Below the pieces are notes generated by a model that saw only the letters and a list, made by a program, of their open reading frames with translations, was not told the DNA's origin and did no database searches. The position numbers and the translations under genes are program-made. This document shows positions 17,152 through 26,385 of a stretch of DNA of 64,000 nt, in pieces. This stretch comes from Enterococcus saccharolyticus subsp. saccharolyticus (lineage in GTDB: Bacteria; Bacillota; Bacilli; Lactobacillales; Enterococcaceae), in the NCBI RefSeq assembly GCF_029023825.1, contig NZ_CP118957.1, positions 367,501-431,500 on the forward strand, written 5' to 3'. Within the stretch, counting starts at the first letter, position 1. Each line of letters starts with the position of its first letter.

Positions 17152-18027
17152 ATGAATCGCCTATTTAAATTTCTTCCGCATCCTGATTATGCGATGAAAT
17201 TTTCTTTTTCTGTTGTGTATGCTATTTTAGCTTCTGTAGCAGTCAATTTTTTTTATGAACCAGGAAAAATTTATTCAAGTGGAATTACTGGGATAGCCCA
17301 AATTATTTCGACGTTATCGGAAGCTTGGTTTGATGTTTATTTGCCTGTTTCGTTAGCATTATTGTTATTAAATGTTCCTCTATTTTTAGTAGGATGGTTT
17401 AAAATCGGTCATAAATTCACTATCTTTACGGGGATTACCGTATTGCTGACATCCCTCTTTATGCAAATTATGCCGACTGAAGTATTAACTACCGATCCGA
17501 TTATCTGTGCCATTTTTGGTGGAGCAGTAATGGGCGCTGGGATAGGCTATGCGTTAAAAAATGGATTGTCTTCAGGTGGATTGGATTTTGTGAGTATTGC
17601 CATTCGTAAGAAAACAGGAAAAACAATTGGCTCGATTTCGATTATTTTTAATTTCTTTATCTTGCTAGCAGCAGGAATGTTGTTTGGTTGGCAATATGCG
17701 TTATACAGTGCGCTGGCCATTTTTGTCAGTGGTAAAGTGACAGATGCTGTGTTTACCAAACAGAAAAAAATGCAAGTGACAATTATTACGCAACATCCAG
17801 ACCAAGTAATTCATGCGATTCAAAATAGTTTACGTCGAGGGATTACGATTATTCATGAAGCAGAAGGTGCGTTTCGTCATGACAAACAAACTGTTTTATT
17901 AACTGTGGTGACGCGTTTTGAATTGCCAATTTTACGTCAAGCGATGCGTGAAGCTGATGAGAAAGCATTTGTGAGTATTGCGGATAATGTGCAAATTCTT
18001 GGTCGTTTTTATGAGGAAGAACTATAA
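17152..18027 (+). CDS. YitT family membrane protein (DUF161/DUF2179)
   Basis: A 291-residue protein with five to six membrane segments in residues 15-195 (conserved FYEPGKIYSSGITGIAQI and NGLSSGGLDFVSIAIRKKTG) and a soluble C-terminal DUF2179 domain from about 205, which has a ferredoxin-like fold in solved structures. The function of YitT proteins is not established. RBS gtgagg before ATG; monocistronic, flanked by terminators. Confidence 0.85.
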   Translation: MNRLFKFLPHPDYAMKFSFSVVYAILASVAVNFFYEPGKIYSSGITGIAQIISTLSEAWFDVYLPVSLALLLLNVPLFLVGWFKIGHKFTIFTGITVLLTSLFMQIMPTEVLTTDPIICAIFGGAVMGAGIGYALKNGLSSGGLDFVSIAIRKKTGKTIGSISIIFNFFILLAAGMLFGWQYALYSALAIFVSGKVTDAVFTKQKKMQVTIITQHPDQVIHAIQNSLRRGITIIHEAEGAFRHDKQTVLLTVVTRFELPILRQAMREADEKAFVSIADNVQILGRFYEEEL

Positions 18028-18034
18028 ACGCTTA

Positions 18035-18075
18035 CAAACAGTATTTGATCAATTATCAGATGCTGTTTTTATATG
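18035..18075 (+). terminator. terminator of the YitT gene
   Basis: AACAG-AT-TGA pairs with TCA-AT-CTGTT and a T-run follows. Confidence 0.6.
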
Positions 18076-18112
18076 GGATTGTTAGCGTAAATTTGAACGT
18101 ACGCAATTTTTT

Positions 18113-18175
18113 TTACGAGAGAAATAAAATGGAAAAAATTTCTTTTTTTTACGTTTTCTCTCGTGATTTTTTGTC
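18113..18175. repeat. inverted repeat upstream of the acetyltransferase gene
   Basis: ACGAGAGAAA and TTTTCTCTCGT lie about 30 bases apart, followed by GATTTTTT. It may act as a second terminator or as leader structure before the acetyltransferase gene. Confidence 0.4.
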
Positions 18176-18204
18176 GTTTCTATGGCATGATGAAAGGGAG
18201 AGAA

Positions 18205-20067
18205 ATGAATAGAGAAGGTAAACGCATGGAGAAAAAACGAATCAAAAAGAGTCGCTATATCACCGGGTTTGACGGTATTCGAAGTTTAGCTGTAATCGGT
18301 GTTATATTTTATCATCTAATCCCTACTAGTATGCAGGGCGGATATTTAGGTGTACCAGTATTTTTTGTTATTTCAGGATATTTGATTACCGATTTATTGC
18401 GTCAAGAATGGCAACAAAATGGTAAAATCCAAATAAAAGATTTTTACATCCGGCGAATAAAACGGTTGTATCCAGCAATGCTCGTTCTTTTAATTCTATC
18501 CTCTGCGTATATTACGCTCTTTCAGAGGAATTTATTAAATAATTTAAGAGGCATTGTAACGAGTAGTTTACTCTATGTGAATAACTGGTGGCAAATCAAT
18601 CATGGCATGTCTTATTTTGATCGCTTTGGTGGCGAGTCGCCATTCACTCATTTGTGGTCATTAGCCTTAGAAGGACAACATTATTTGGTTTGGCCCATCA
18701 TCTTTGTATTATTAATGAAATTTGTTAAACGTAAAAATAAAATATTTGCCATTATTTCGATTGGGGCATTGTTATCAGCAATTTGGATGGGGATTTTATA
18801 TAGCCCTGATGTCGATCCAACACGTGTTTATTATGGTACAGACACCCGCATTTTTTCTGTTTGGATTGGGAGTGCAATGGCGTTTATCTGGCCAAGTATG
18901 CAGTTGAAAAGTCAAATTCCTGCACAAGCTAAGCGCGTCTTAAATGCTTCTGGGATGCTCTCCTTGCTCGTTTTGATTGTTTCATTTATTTATCTAAGTG
19001 CACAACAAACGTTTGTCTATTATGGAGGGATGTATTTAATCAGTATTGTTTCAGCTGTTTTAGTAGCTGTCACAGCACATCCAGGAGCAAGTTTAAATCG
19101 TTTGATGACTAATCGTCTCTTCACATATATTGGTAAACGTAGTTACGGCATTTATCTTTATCAATTTCCAGTGATGATTTTTTATGAAGCAAAAGTAAAA
19201 AATATCGCGGATCATAGTTGGATGCATGTCTTGATTGAATTGTTCTTGATTTTATTTATGAGTGAATTATCTTATCAATTAGTGGAAAAACCAATGCGCT
19301 ATTTCAATTTCCGTAAATTATGCATTAAAGTCAAAGAATGGTTGGCCTTACCACTAAAAAATGCGCGAAAAATTACAGGAATCGTTTGTGCGTTGGTGAC
19401 TGTAATTGCCTTAGTTGGTATTACCACTGCACCAAGCAATCAAGTAGATGCAGCTCAAGAAAAATTCCAAAAAGATATTGCGAAAAATAAAGAAGCTGCC
19501 GAGCAGACAAAAAATCAACAAGATAAAGTAGAATTAGGTGAGAATGCCGAAGAAATTATGGCAACGTATGGCGTGACCAAAGAACAATTGCAAACAGCTT
19601 ATAATACGGAAATTACCGCATTTGGTGATTCAGTTATGTTAGGCGCAACAATTGATTTGAAACAAGTTTTCCCACAAGCTGTTGTTGATGCTGACGTGGG
19701 ACGTCAATTGTATCAAGCTGCTGAAATGTTAAAAAGCTTACGTGAGCAAGGCTTGCTAAAAGATAAAGTGATTTTAGCACTAGGAACAAATGGAACAGCC
19801 ACCGAAGCTCAATTTGATGGGATTATGCAAACGATTGGTGAACGTCAAGTGTATCTAGTGAATGTCCATGTACCAACCCAACGTTGGCAAAATGAAGTCA
19901 ACGATTTGTTTAATCGAATGGCTGAAAAATACGACAATATCACATTGATCGACTGGTATGGTGAAAGTGTGAATCATGAAGAATGGTTCCGTGAAGACTC
20001 GGTGCATCCAGATGAAAATGGATTGACCGCTTATGTCTCATTAATCGCAAAAGCAGTCTTGAATTAA
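18205..20067 (+). CDS. oatA: OatA-type peptidoglycan O-acetyltransferase (acyltransferase 3 plus SGNH)
   Basis: A two-domain protein that moves acetyl groups across the membrane onto peptidoglycan MurNAc, a modification known to give lysozyme resistance. The N-terminal acyltransferase-3 domain has about ten helices plus one before the extracellular part, with conserved ITGFDGIRSLAVIGVIFYH and FFVISGYLITDLL. The extracellular SGNH domain has block I FGDSVMLG, LALGTNGT and catalytic DSVHPDENG. Two starts are credible: ATG 18205 (aagggag) and ATG 18226 (gaagg). The O-acetylated target is inferred from domain order; other sugars are possible. Confidence 0.85.
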   Translation: MNREGKRMEKKRIKKSRYITGFDGIRSLAVIGVIFYHLIPTSMQGGYLGVPVFFVISGYLITDLLRQEWQQNGKIQIKDFYIRRIKRLYPAMLVLLILSSAYITLFQRNLLNNLRGIVTSSLLYVNNWWQINHGMSYFDRFGGESPFTHLWSLALEGQHYLVWPIIFVLLMKFVKRKNKIFAIISIGALLSAIWMGILYSPDVDPTRVYYGTDTRIFSVWIGSAMAFIWPSMQLKSQIPAQAKRVLNASGMLSLLVLIVSFIYLSAQQTFVYYGGMYLISIVSAVLVAVTAHPGASLNRLMTNRLFTYIGKRSYGIYLYQFPVMIFYEAKVKNIADHSWMHVLIELFLILFMSELSYQLVEKPMRYFNFRKLCIKVKEWLALPLKNARKITGIVCALVTVIALVGITTAPSNQVDAAQEKFQKDIAKNKEAAEQTKNQQDKVELGENAEEIMATYGVTKEQLQTAYNTEITAFGDSVMLGATIDLKQVFPQAVVDADVGRQLYQAAEMLKSLREQGLLKDKVILALGTNGTATEAQFDGIMQTIGERQVYLVNVHVPTQRWQNEVNDLFNRMAEKYDNITLIDWYGESVNHEEWFREDSVHPDENGLTAYVSLIAKAVLN

Positions 20068-20069
20068 AA

Positions 20070-20107
20070 AAACACTCTTAGACAAAAAAGTCTAAGGGTG
20101 TTTTTTC
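20070..20107 (+). terminator. terminator of oatA
   Basis: AACACTCTTAGAC pairs with GTCTAAGGGTGTT (one G-T), followed by T residues. Confidence 0.9.
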
Positions 20108-20134
20108 GTATGTTAACAATGAAGGAGGGCTGAA

Positions 20135-21073
20135 ATGGATATTCAAGTATTATCAGATGAATTAATTGCTTATGGAATGGCACATCACATGCAAGATTTA
20201 TATATTTATTCATTGGGTGAGAGTGGAGACATTTTATTTCGACAAAGCACTACAACAGAACACTATCGTCACTTACCACTTGCAACTATTCAGCAATTAA
20301 TTGCTCGTTTTAAATATTTAGGCGAAATGGATGTCGGTGAGAAAAGGAAAGCGCAACTTGGAGCGATTACCTACCAGTTAGATGACGTACAACAACGATT
20401 ACGTTTATCTTCAGTTGGAGATTATCGAGGGCAAGAAAGTATGGTTATTCGTTTTTTACACAGTACACAAAGACAGATGAACTATTTTTTTCCCGAAGAT
20501 TTAGCAGTCATTCAAGAACAAATCCAACAAAAAGTGGGTCTGTATCTCTTTAGTGGCCCTACAGGTTCAGGGAAAACAACCTTGATGTATGAACTAGCAA
20601 AACGATGTACCGGACAAGTGATTACGATTGAAGATCCTGTTGAAATTGAAGAAGCAGCTTTTTTGCAATTACAAACCAATGAAAAGATTGGTCAAACCTA
20701 CGACCAATTAATTAAATTGGCCTTACGTCATCGGCCCGATTTATTGATTATTGGCGAGATCAGAGATCAAGTGACCGCCTTTGCGGCTATTCGAGCAGCA
20801 CTAACCGGTCACACCGTTTTAGCAACAGTACACGCCAAAGGATTACAAGAAACGAAAAGCCGGTTGCTTGATTTAGTTGGCACAGATACAGAATTAAAAC
20901 ATTGTCTCAATGGTGTGTTATACCAACAATTATTCACCCATACAGCAGATGAAACAAAAGCTTTACTAGGATATGAATTCTTTTTTGAAAAATACTGCAA
21001 AGAAAGTTTTCGCAAGCGTTATGAGCAATTAAAACGACAGGGGATCATTCATGAAAAAAGAAATTTTTCGTAA
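20135..21073 (+). CDS. comGA: competence pilus assembly ATPase ComGA
   Basis: A 312-residue PilB/GspE-type secretion ATPase that powers the transformation pilus from the cytoplasmic face. Walker A is GPTGSGKTT (141-149), the Asp box region is ITIEDPVEIEE, Walker B is LLIIGEIRD and the His box is TGHTVLATVHA. Residue length is typical of comGA of Lactobacillales. First gene of the comG operon; its stop overlaps comGB by 23 bases. Confidence 0.93.
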   Translation: MDIQVLSDELIAYGMAHHMQDLYIYSLGESGDILFRQSTTTEHYRHLPLATIQQLIARFKYLGEMDVGEKRKAQLGAITYQLDDVQQRLRLSSVGDYRGQESMVIRFLHSTQRQMNYFFPEDLAVIQEQIQQKVGLYLFSGPTGSGKTTLMYELAKRCTGQVITIEDPVEIEEAAFLQLQTNEKIGQTYDQLIKLALRHRPDLLIIGEIRDQVTAFAAIRAALTGHTVLATVHAKGLQETKSRLLDLVGTDTELKHCLNGVLYQQLFTHTADETKALLGYEFFFEKYCKESFRKRYEQLKRQGIIHEKRNFS

Positions 21074-22055
21074 GCAATTTTTAGAGTTATTGGTTGCCTT
21101 ATTGGAAAATGGTTTTTCCTTACAAGAAAGTTTATCCGTGATGGAAAGAAGTGGGCAATTTCCCAAAGTAGCACTGCATCAGTTTATGACAGGATTAATA
21201 CAAGGAAATTCTTTTTCCCAATGTTTTTTACAAGTGGGTTTTTCTAAACAGCAAGCACTACAAATTCAACTAGCTGAGACACATGGCGATTTAAATCATA
21301 CCTTACGTCTCATGTTGCAACATATCCGATTATTTGAAAAACAACAAAAAGAATTACGCAAAGTAGCAACCTATCCGATTTTGTTATTGACGTTTGTGGT
21401 GTCTTTATTAATTGGTATGCGTTTATTTTTATTGCCACCTTTATTGGAATCAGGAATGATTGATCCCCAGCATTTAGGGATGTTGTTTCTGAAATATAGC
21501 CCATTTATTTTGATGGGTATCGTCCTTATAGGATGTTTGGTTAGTTTCGTGATTACTTGGCATTTTAAGCAACGGAGTATTCTAGAAAAAGCCCGCTTTC
21601 TTGCTAAGATACCTTTCTTTGGTACGTTGTATCAATTGTATCAAACAAGTTATTTTGCTTTAGAATGGGGGCGATTATTTAGACAAGGGATGGAAGCACA
21701 TCAAATTTTAGCGTATATGATGGCAATTGAACAAGAAACCTTGTTAACTGCTGTCGCCAAAGAAGTCCATGAAGGATTAGCCTTGGGTCAAAGCTTAGCG
21801 ACGCAATTAGAGCGTTATCCATTTTTAACAAAAGAATTTCCGTTAATTATCTATCAAGGCGAAGTAAAGGGGAAACTCGGAGAAGAATTGTTTATTTATA
21901 GTCAGCTACTTTTAAATAAATTTATTGTTCAAATAGAGAAATATATGCAATGGATTCAACCATTGGTGTTTTTGTTTGTCGCGATGTTAATTTTAGCTAT
22001 TTATATGGCGATGTTTTTACCAATTTATGGAAATATAGGAGGAATGATGGAATGA
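21051..22055 (+). CDS. comGB: competence pilus platform protein ComGB
   Basis: A 334-residue PilC/GspF-family inner-membrane platform. Two GspF domains are visible: residues about 5-100 and 175-290, each with a helical cytosolic part, and membrane helices near 110-130, 150-175 and at the C-terminus. It connects the ComGA ATPase to the pilus. Begins inside comGA and ends inside the comGC start. Confidence 0.9.
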   Translation: MKKEIFRKQFLELLVALLENGFSLQESLSVMERSGQFPKVALHQFMTGLIQGNSFSQCFLQVGFSKQQALQIQLAETHGDLNHTLRLMLQHIRLFEKQQKELRKVATYPILLLTFVVSLLIGMRLFLLPPLLESGMIDPQHLGMLFLKYSPFILMGIVLIGCLVSFVITWHFKQRSILEKARFLAKIPFFGTLYQLYQTSYFALEWGRLFRQGMEAHQILAYMMAIEQETLLTAVAKEVHEGLALGQSLATQLERYPFLTKEFPLIIYQGEVKGKLGEELFIYSQLLLNKFIVQIEKYMQWIQPLVFLFVAMLILAIYMAMFLPIYGNIGGMME

Positions 22056-22318
22056 AAAAGAAGATTTATGAAGGTTTTACTTTAATCGAAATGATGATTG
22101 TTTTGCTTATCGTAAGCATTTTAGTAATGCTATTTATTCCCAATTTAATGCATGGACGAGAAACGGTCAAAAAGCAAGGGGATTCAGCAGTCGTTAAATC
22201 TGTAGAGACACAGATTGATTTATTTGAATTAGAAAATAATCGCAAAATGACTGAAGAAGATATGACACGTGAAATTCCTGCTGAACAATTAAAAATTTAT
22301 CGAGCAGCAAAACCGTAA
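22052..22318 (+). CDS. comGC: major competence pseudopilin ComGC
   Basis: An 88-residue type IV pilin-like protein, the main subunit of the DNA-uptake pilus. The prepilin signal is KKKIYEG-FTLIEMMIVLLI with cleavage expected after Gly8 by ComC. RBS aggagg lies eight bases before this ATG, whereas the longer in-frame start is inside comGB and lacks one. Overlaps comGB by four bases. Confidence 0.93.
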   Translation: MKKKIYEGFTLIEMMIVLLIVSILVMLFIPNLMHGRETVKKQGDSAVVKSVETQIDLFELENNRKMTEEDMTREIPAEQLKIYRAAKP

Positions 22319-22322
22319 GACG

Positions 22323-22763
22323 ATGAAAAAACAGGAAGGATTTACGTTGATGGAATCACTATTAGTATTATTCATTGTCTCGATTGTGATTGCTTTACCG
22401 ACAATTTTGGTCAAAGAAACGACAAAAACAGTAGAAACACTTTATTTTTTTGATCGATTAGAAAAAAGTATTTTAACGTGCCAACAAGTCGCGATTATTT
22501 CCAATAAAAGTGCGGATATTTTACAGCCCGATTTGACGCAATTGGCGTTTCAATTAACAACGGGGGACTGGTTGGAACCTCTGACAGTCCCAGATACATT
22601 AAGCGCCAGTAAACTAAGTAAAAAAATTTCATTTTCAGGAGGAACCGGCAATGTGGGACAGCAAAGACAAATTCAGTTTATATGGCAAGAAAAAAAGCAA
22701 AAAGTTGCCTATGTTTTTCGTTTTGGAAAAGGTCACTACAACAAAGTTATTACCCCACTTTAA
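22323..22763 (+). CDS. comGD: minor competence pseudopilin ComGD
   Basis: A 146-residue pseudopilin with prepilin site KKQEG-FTLMESLLVLFIVS and a C-terminal globular part. Minor pilin of the transformation pilus. Follows comGC by four bases; its 3' end overlaps the comGE frame. Confidence 0.88.
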   Translation: MKKQEGFTLMESLLVLFIVSIVIALPTILVKETTKTVETLYFFDRLEKSILTCQQVAIISNKSADILQPDLTQLAFQLTTGDWLEPLTVPDTLSASKLSKKISFSGGTGNVGQQRQIQFIWQEKKQKVAYVFRFGKGHYNKVITPL

Positions 22764-23055
22764 ACAAGGTTTTATTTTATTGGAATCATTGGTCGCATTG
22801 AGTGTTTTAGCTATTGGTATTTTTTATTATCAAGAATGTCAATTGCAATTGGTGACAAAAAGTCAACAAGCCTATCGAGATGTAGCAATGTTACGTACGT
22901 TATACGAAGAAGTGGCAGAATACCGACAAAAGCCTGCTAATACACCCTATATTGTCCAACAAAATGAGCAAACGATTTTGATTACGACACAGACATACCA
23001 TCAAGCAACGATTACTGAAAAAAATCGTTCATGGAGTATTTATCGTGAATTATAA
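22651..23055 (+). CDS. comGE: minor competence pseudopilin ComGE (start uncertain)
   Basis: A pseudopilin recognised by KQG-FILLESLVALSVLAIG. The start is unclear. ATG 22651 has a strong aggagg eight bases upstream but gives a 40-residue basic leader and a 113-base overlap with comGD. ATG 22711 gives an 18-residue leader but almost no Shine-Dalgarno. The conserved part begins near 22760. Overlaps comGF by 11 bases. Confidence 0.75.
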   Translation: MWDSKDKFSLYGKKKSKKLPMFFVLEKVTTTKLLPHFKQGFILLESLVALSVLAIGIFYYQECQLQLVTKSQQAYRDVAMLRTLYEEVAEYRQKPANTPYIVQQNEQTILITTQTYHQATITEKNRSWSIYREL

Positions 23056-23476
23056 AGGGTTTACGCTTATTGAATGTTTGGTTGCGCTAGCTCTATTCAG
23101 TCTGTGTTTAGGGTTACTTCCACCAATGATGGTGCAAAGTGGCAAGATGAATCAATTGGTTTTTGGTCGTCATGAACAAGAATGGCATGTCTTTTTATTG
23201 CAACTTGAAAATAAATTATCAGAAGGTGAATTTGTACGGATAAAAAGCAATAAACTTATTTTTAATAAACCACGAAGCGTGGAAAATAAAGTGTATGAAT
23301 GTCGTATTGAATACAATGCGAACAATCAAGAAATTGTTATCCGCGATGATGGAGGCTATGAGCCTATTCTGACTTCAGTTGCACGCGTCAATTTTACCGA
23401 ACAGGCGTATAGTGTTACGTTTGAAATAACTTTTATTAATGGAGAAAAGCGATATGGCAAATGGGCGATTTCTTAA
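23045..23476 (+). CDS. comGF: minor competence pseudopilin ComGF
   Basis: A 143-residue protein with prepilin site NYKG-FTLIECLVALALFSL and a beta-rich C-terminal half, typical of ComGF. It appears to start at GTG 23045, seven bases after ggag, inside the end of comGE. It overlaps comGG by 23 bases. Confidence 0.85.
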   Translation: MNYKGFTLIECLVALALFSLCLGLLPPMMVQSGKMNQLVFGRHEQEWHVFLLQLENKLSEGEFVRIKSNKLIFNKPRSVENKVYECRIEYNANNQEIVIRDDGGYEPILTSVARVNFTEQAYSVTFEITFINGEKRYGKWAIS

Positions 23477-23864
23477 CTATCAAGGAGGAATTTTAATTAC
23501 TGCAATTTTTACGATTGGTTTACTTAGCACATTCTTATTTTTTTTAATTGGAAACTATCGAAATGCCGTTGAATTTTCCACACGTACACGTCGTTATTAT
23601 GAAATGCGGATTATGACTGAATTATTTTTAAAAGATTATTCAGAAATAACTCACGGAACTACCAGTGGTAGCGCACACTACAATACTGGCGATATCCAAT
23701 ATATTATGCAAGACAATCAGCTAATTGTCACAGCATTTGCAGGGAAATATAAGCAAGTTTATCGTGAAACACTCAAGAACAATACAGAAAATACTTCTAT
23801 TGATACAGAATTGAATCGAAAAAATGAGAAAAATGGGAATAAAGAAATAACAGATGAGAATTAA
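23454..23864 (+). CDS. comGG: competence pilus protein ComGG
   Basis: A 136-residue protein at the comGG position: short N-terminus, NYQGGILITAIFTIGLLSTF membrane segment, then a soluble part ending in an Asn/Lys/Glu-rich tail. ComGG proteins are poorly conserved, so the call rests on gene order and topology. Start ATG 23454 is nine bases after ggag; 23439 lacks a site. Last gene of comG. Confidence 0.75.
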   Translation: MANGRFLNYQGGILITAIFTIGLLSTFLFFLIGNYRNAVEFSTRTRRYYEMRIMTELFLKDYSEITHGTTSGSAHYNTGDIQYIMQDNQLIVTAFAGKYKQVYRETLKNNTENTSIDTELNRKNEKNGNKEITDEN

Positions 23865-24055
23865 AAATAGTACAGATGGTGGGAAGTGCTTGCGATGAAA
23901 GCCTTTCCTACCTCTGTGGAGATTGTTAGAAAAAACACATATACATAAGGAAATAAAGGATTCCAAGCGGAAGCGGTTGATTATTTACCTTAAATCGGAT
24001 AAAATTAAACAGGTATAATAGTTGTTATAGTTTAGAGCTTGAAATGAGGTGCACC

Positions 24056-25066
24056 ATGTTTCCAGAAAAAATTGAAGAAAGCTTCCATTTGCATCTTGAA
24101 GCCATTCAATTGTTGCAAACTGCATTGGAGTCCTCGTATTTGGATGCCTATGTAGAACATGTGGAAAATATCGTTGATCAATACCAAGTACGTGTGATTG
24201 ATGGGGTTCCAGATGCAAAAACTGCTGAAAAAGTAAATGAAATCTATCGTAAATTACAAACAATTTCGTTAGAACAAGAAGAAATTCGTAAACTTTCCCA
24301 GTTGTTGCTACTTAAAGGGGCGCAAACAGAACCCTTACAGCCAAACCATCAATTGACACCTGATAGTATTGGCTTTTTATTTGTTTTCTTAATTGAACAA
24401 TTAACGAAAAAAGATCATCCAATAACTGTTCTTGATTTATCGGTAGGAATGGGGAATTTATTATTAACAGTTATCAGTAATTTGGCAATTGCCAATTATC
24501 ATGTTGCTGGTATCGGTGTGGATAATGATGAAACGTTATTAGGTATTGCAGCCGCAAATAGTCAATGGTTGCAAGTAGATACCCAATTATTCCACCAAGA
24601 TGGTTTACAAAGTTTATTAGTTGATCCGGTTGATATTGCTATAGGTGATTTACCAGTTGGCTATTATCCGATTGATGAAAAAGCACAAGAATTTGTCACT
24701 GGCTCAGAAGATGGCCATACTTTTGCACATCATTTATTGATGGAACAAAGTATGAATTATGTGAAAGATGGCGGTTTTGGTTTGTTTTTAGTTCCTTCAA
24801 ACTTCTTAGAGACCGAGCAAAGCAGTTATTTAAAAAAATGGTTAGGCGATACAGTTTATTTACAAGGCATTATTCAATTGCCAGATGAATTGTTTAAAAA
24901 TGAAGTTTCTCGTAAGAGCATTCTGATTTTACAACGCAAAGGCACAGAGATTCAACAAGTACCTGAAGTGCTATTAGCAAAATTAACCTCATTGAAAGAT
25001 CCAAAACATGTCACAGCGTTCTTTCAAGAGTTCATTACTTGGAAAAAAAGTAGTGGTTTGAATTAG
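24056..25066 (+). CDS. YtxK-like class I methyltransferase-fold protein (N6 adenine-specific DNA methylase family)
   Basis: A 336-residue protein with a helical N-terminus (about 1-90) and a Rossmann methyltransferase fold: SAM motif DLSVGMGNLLL near 130 and a motif IV that reads GDLPVGYYP instead of the NPPY of active adenine methylases. This degenerate motif is usual in the YtxK group, found between comG and ackA in many Firmicutes. True activity and target are unknown. Start at 24056 follows gaggtg; the earlier ATG at 24044 overlaps it. Confidence 0.75.
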   Translation: MFPEKIEESFHLHLEAIQLLQTALESSYLDAYVEHVENIVDQYQVRVIDGVPDAKTAEKVNEIYRKLQTISLEQEEIRKLSQLLLLKGAQTEPLQPNHQLTPDSIGFLFVFLIEQLTKKDHPITVLDLSVGMGNLLLTVISNLAIANYHVAGIGVDNDETLLGIAAANSQWLQVDTQLFHQDGLQSLLVDPVDIAIGDLPVGYYPIDEKAQEFVTGSEDGHTFAHHLLMEQSMNYVKDGGFGLFLVPSNFLETEQSSYLKKWLGDTVYLQGIIQLPDELFKNEVSRKSILILQRKGTEIQQVPEVLLAKLTSLKDPKHVTAFFQEFITWKKSSGLN

Positions 25067-25130
25067 TGTATGAGCCTCAAAAAGCATTTTTTGAGGATTT
25101 AAAATAATTAAGAATGAGGGAGAAAATAAG

Positions 25131-26315
25131 ATGTCTAAAACAATTGCAATTAATGCAGGAAGTTCAAGTCTAAAATGGCAATTATATCAAATGCCAGAAG
25201 AAACAGTAATCGCGAAAGGTATCGTAGAACGTATTGGTTTAAACGATTCAATCTTCACAATCAAATATGGAGAAGATCAAAAATTTGAACAAATTATTGA
25301 TATCCCAGACCATGAAGTAGCTGTTAAAATGTTATTAGATCAGTTAATCGAACTAAGCATTTTAGGTTCTTACGATGAAATTACTGGTGTTGGTCACCGC
25401 GTTGTTCAAGGTGGTAGTTACTTTGATAAATCAGTGGTTATTGATGAAGATGTTATAGCAAAAATTGAAGAATTAGCTGATTTTGCACCATTACACAACC
25501 CAGCAAACATTATGGGAATTAAAGCATTCCAAAATCTATTACCAAACATTGTGAGTGTAGCTGTATTTGATACTGCTTTCCATTCAACAATGCCAAAAGT
25601 AAACTACTTATATAGCTTACCAAAAGAATTCTATGAAGAATATGGCGTACGTAAATATGGCGCACATGGAACAAGTCATCAATACGTGGCACACCGCGCA
25701 GCAGATATGTTAGGTCGCCCAATTGAAGAGCTAAAAATCATCACTTGTCATTTAGGTAATGGCGCATCTATCACAGCAGTTGATGGTGGTAAATCAGTAG
25801 ATACATCAATGGGCTTCACACCTTTAGCTGGTGTAACGATGGGTACTCGTTCTGGTGATTTAGATCCAGCGATTTTACCATTCTTAATGGATAAATTGAA
25901 TATTGATATTAAAGAAATGATTAACATTTTAAACAAAAAATCTGGTTTACAAGGTTTAACTGGTATTTCAAGCGATATGCGTGATTTAGAAGCAAACACG
26001 GACAAAGAAGAAGTAACGACTGCGTTAGATATCTTTGCTGACCGTATCCGTAAATACATTGGTTCTTACGTAACAGTAATGAACGGTGTAGATGCCATTG
26101 TCTTCACAGCTGGTATCGGTGAAAACGACGCCAACGCTCGTGCTAATATCATTAACGGTATGACTTGGTTTGGTTGTGAATTAGATCCAGAGAAAAACGC
26201 AACACGCGGAAAAGAACTAGACATCTCAACACCAGAATCAAAAGTAAAAGTACTATTGATTCCAACAGATGAAGAATTAGTTATCGCTCGCGATGTAGAA
26301 GCATTACGTGGCTAA
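25131..26315 (+). CDS. ackA: acetate kinase
   Basis: A 394-residue ASKHA-fold kinase that makes ATP from acetyl phosphate in acetate fermentation. Signature 1 [13 protein letters not shown] is at 7-19, signature 2 [10 protein letters not shown] follows, catalytic segment VAVFDTAFH is near 145, and the phosphate-binding [11 protein letters not shown] and GDLDPAI segments are present. RBS gagggag. A small hairpin (CCTCAAAAA/TTTTTTGAGG, 25075-25096) separates it from the gene before. Confidence 0.97.
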   Translation: MSKTIAINAGSSSLKWQLYQMPEETVIAKGIVERIGLNDSIFTIKYGEDQKFEQIIDIPDHEVAVKMLLDQLIELSILGSYDEITGVGHRVVQGGSYFDKSVVIDEDVIAKIEELADFAPLHNPANIMGIKAFQNLLPNIVSVAVFDTAFHSTMPKVNYLYSLPKEFYEEYGVRKYGAHGTSHQYVAHRAADMLGRPIEELKIITCHLGNGASITAVDGGKSVDTSMGFTPLAGVTMGTRSGDLDPAILPFLMDKLNIDIKEMINILNKKSGLQGLTGISSDMRDLEANTDKEEVTTALDIFADRIRKYIGSYVTVMNGVDAIVFTAGIGENDANARANIINGMTWFGCELDPEKNATRGKELDISTPESKVKVLLIPTDEELVIARDVEALRG

Positions 26316-26326
26316 GAAATGAACTA

Positions 26327-26385
26327 AAAATAACCAATTAATGAGGCTCTTATAATAAGAGTGACCATTAATTGGTTATTTTTTA
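26327..26385. terminator. bidirectional terminator between ackA and the kinase pseudogene
   Basis: AATAACCAATTAATG pairs with CATTAATTGGTTATT, with a nested CTCTTAT/ATAAGAG, and T-runs on both strands. Confidence 0.88.
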
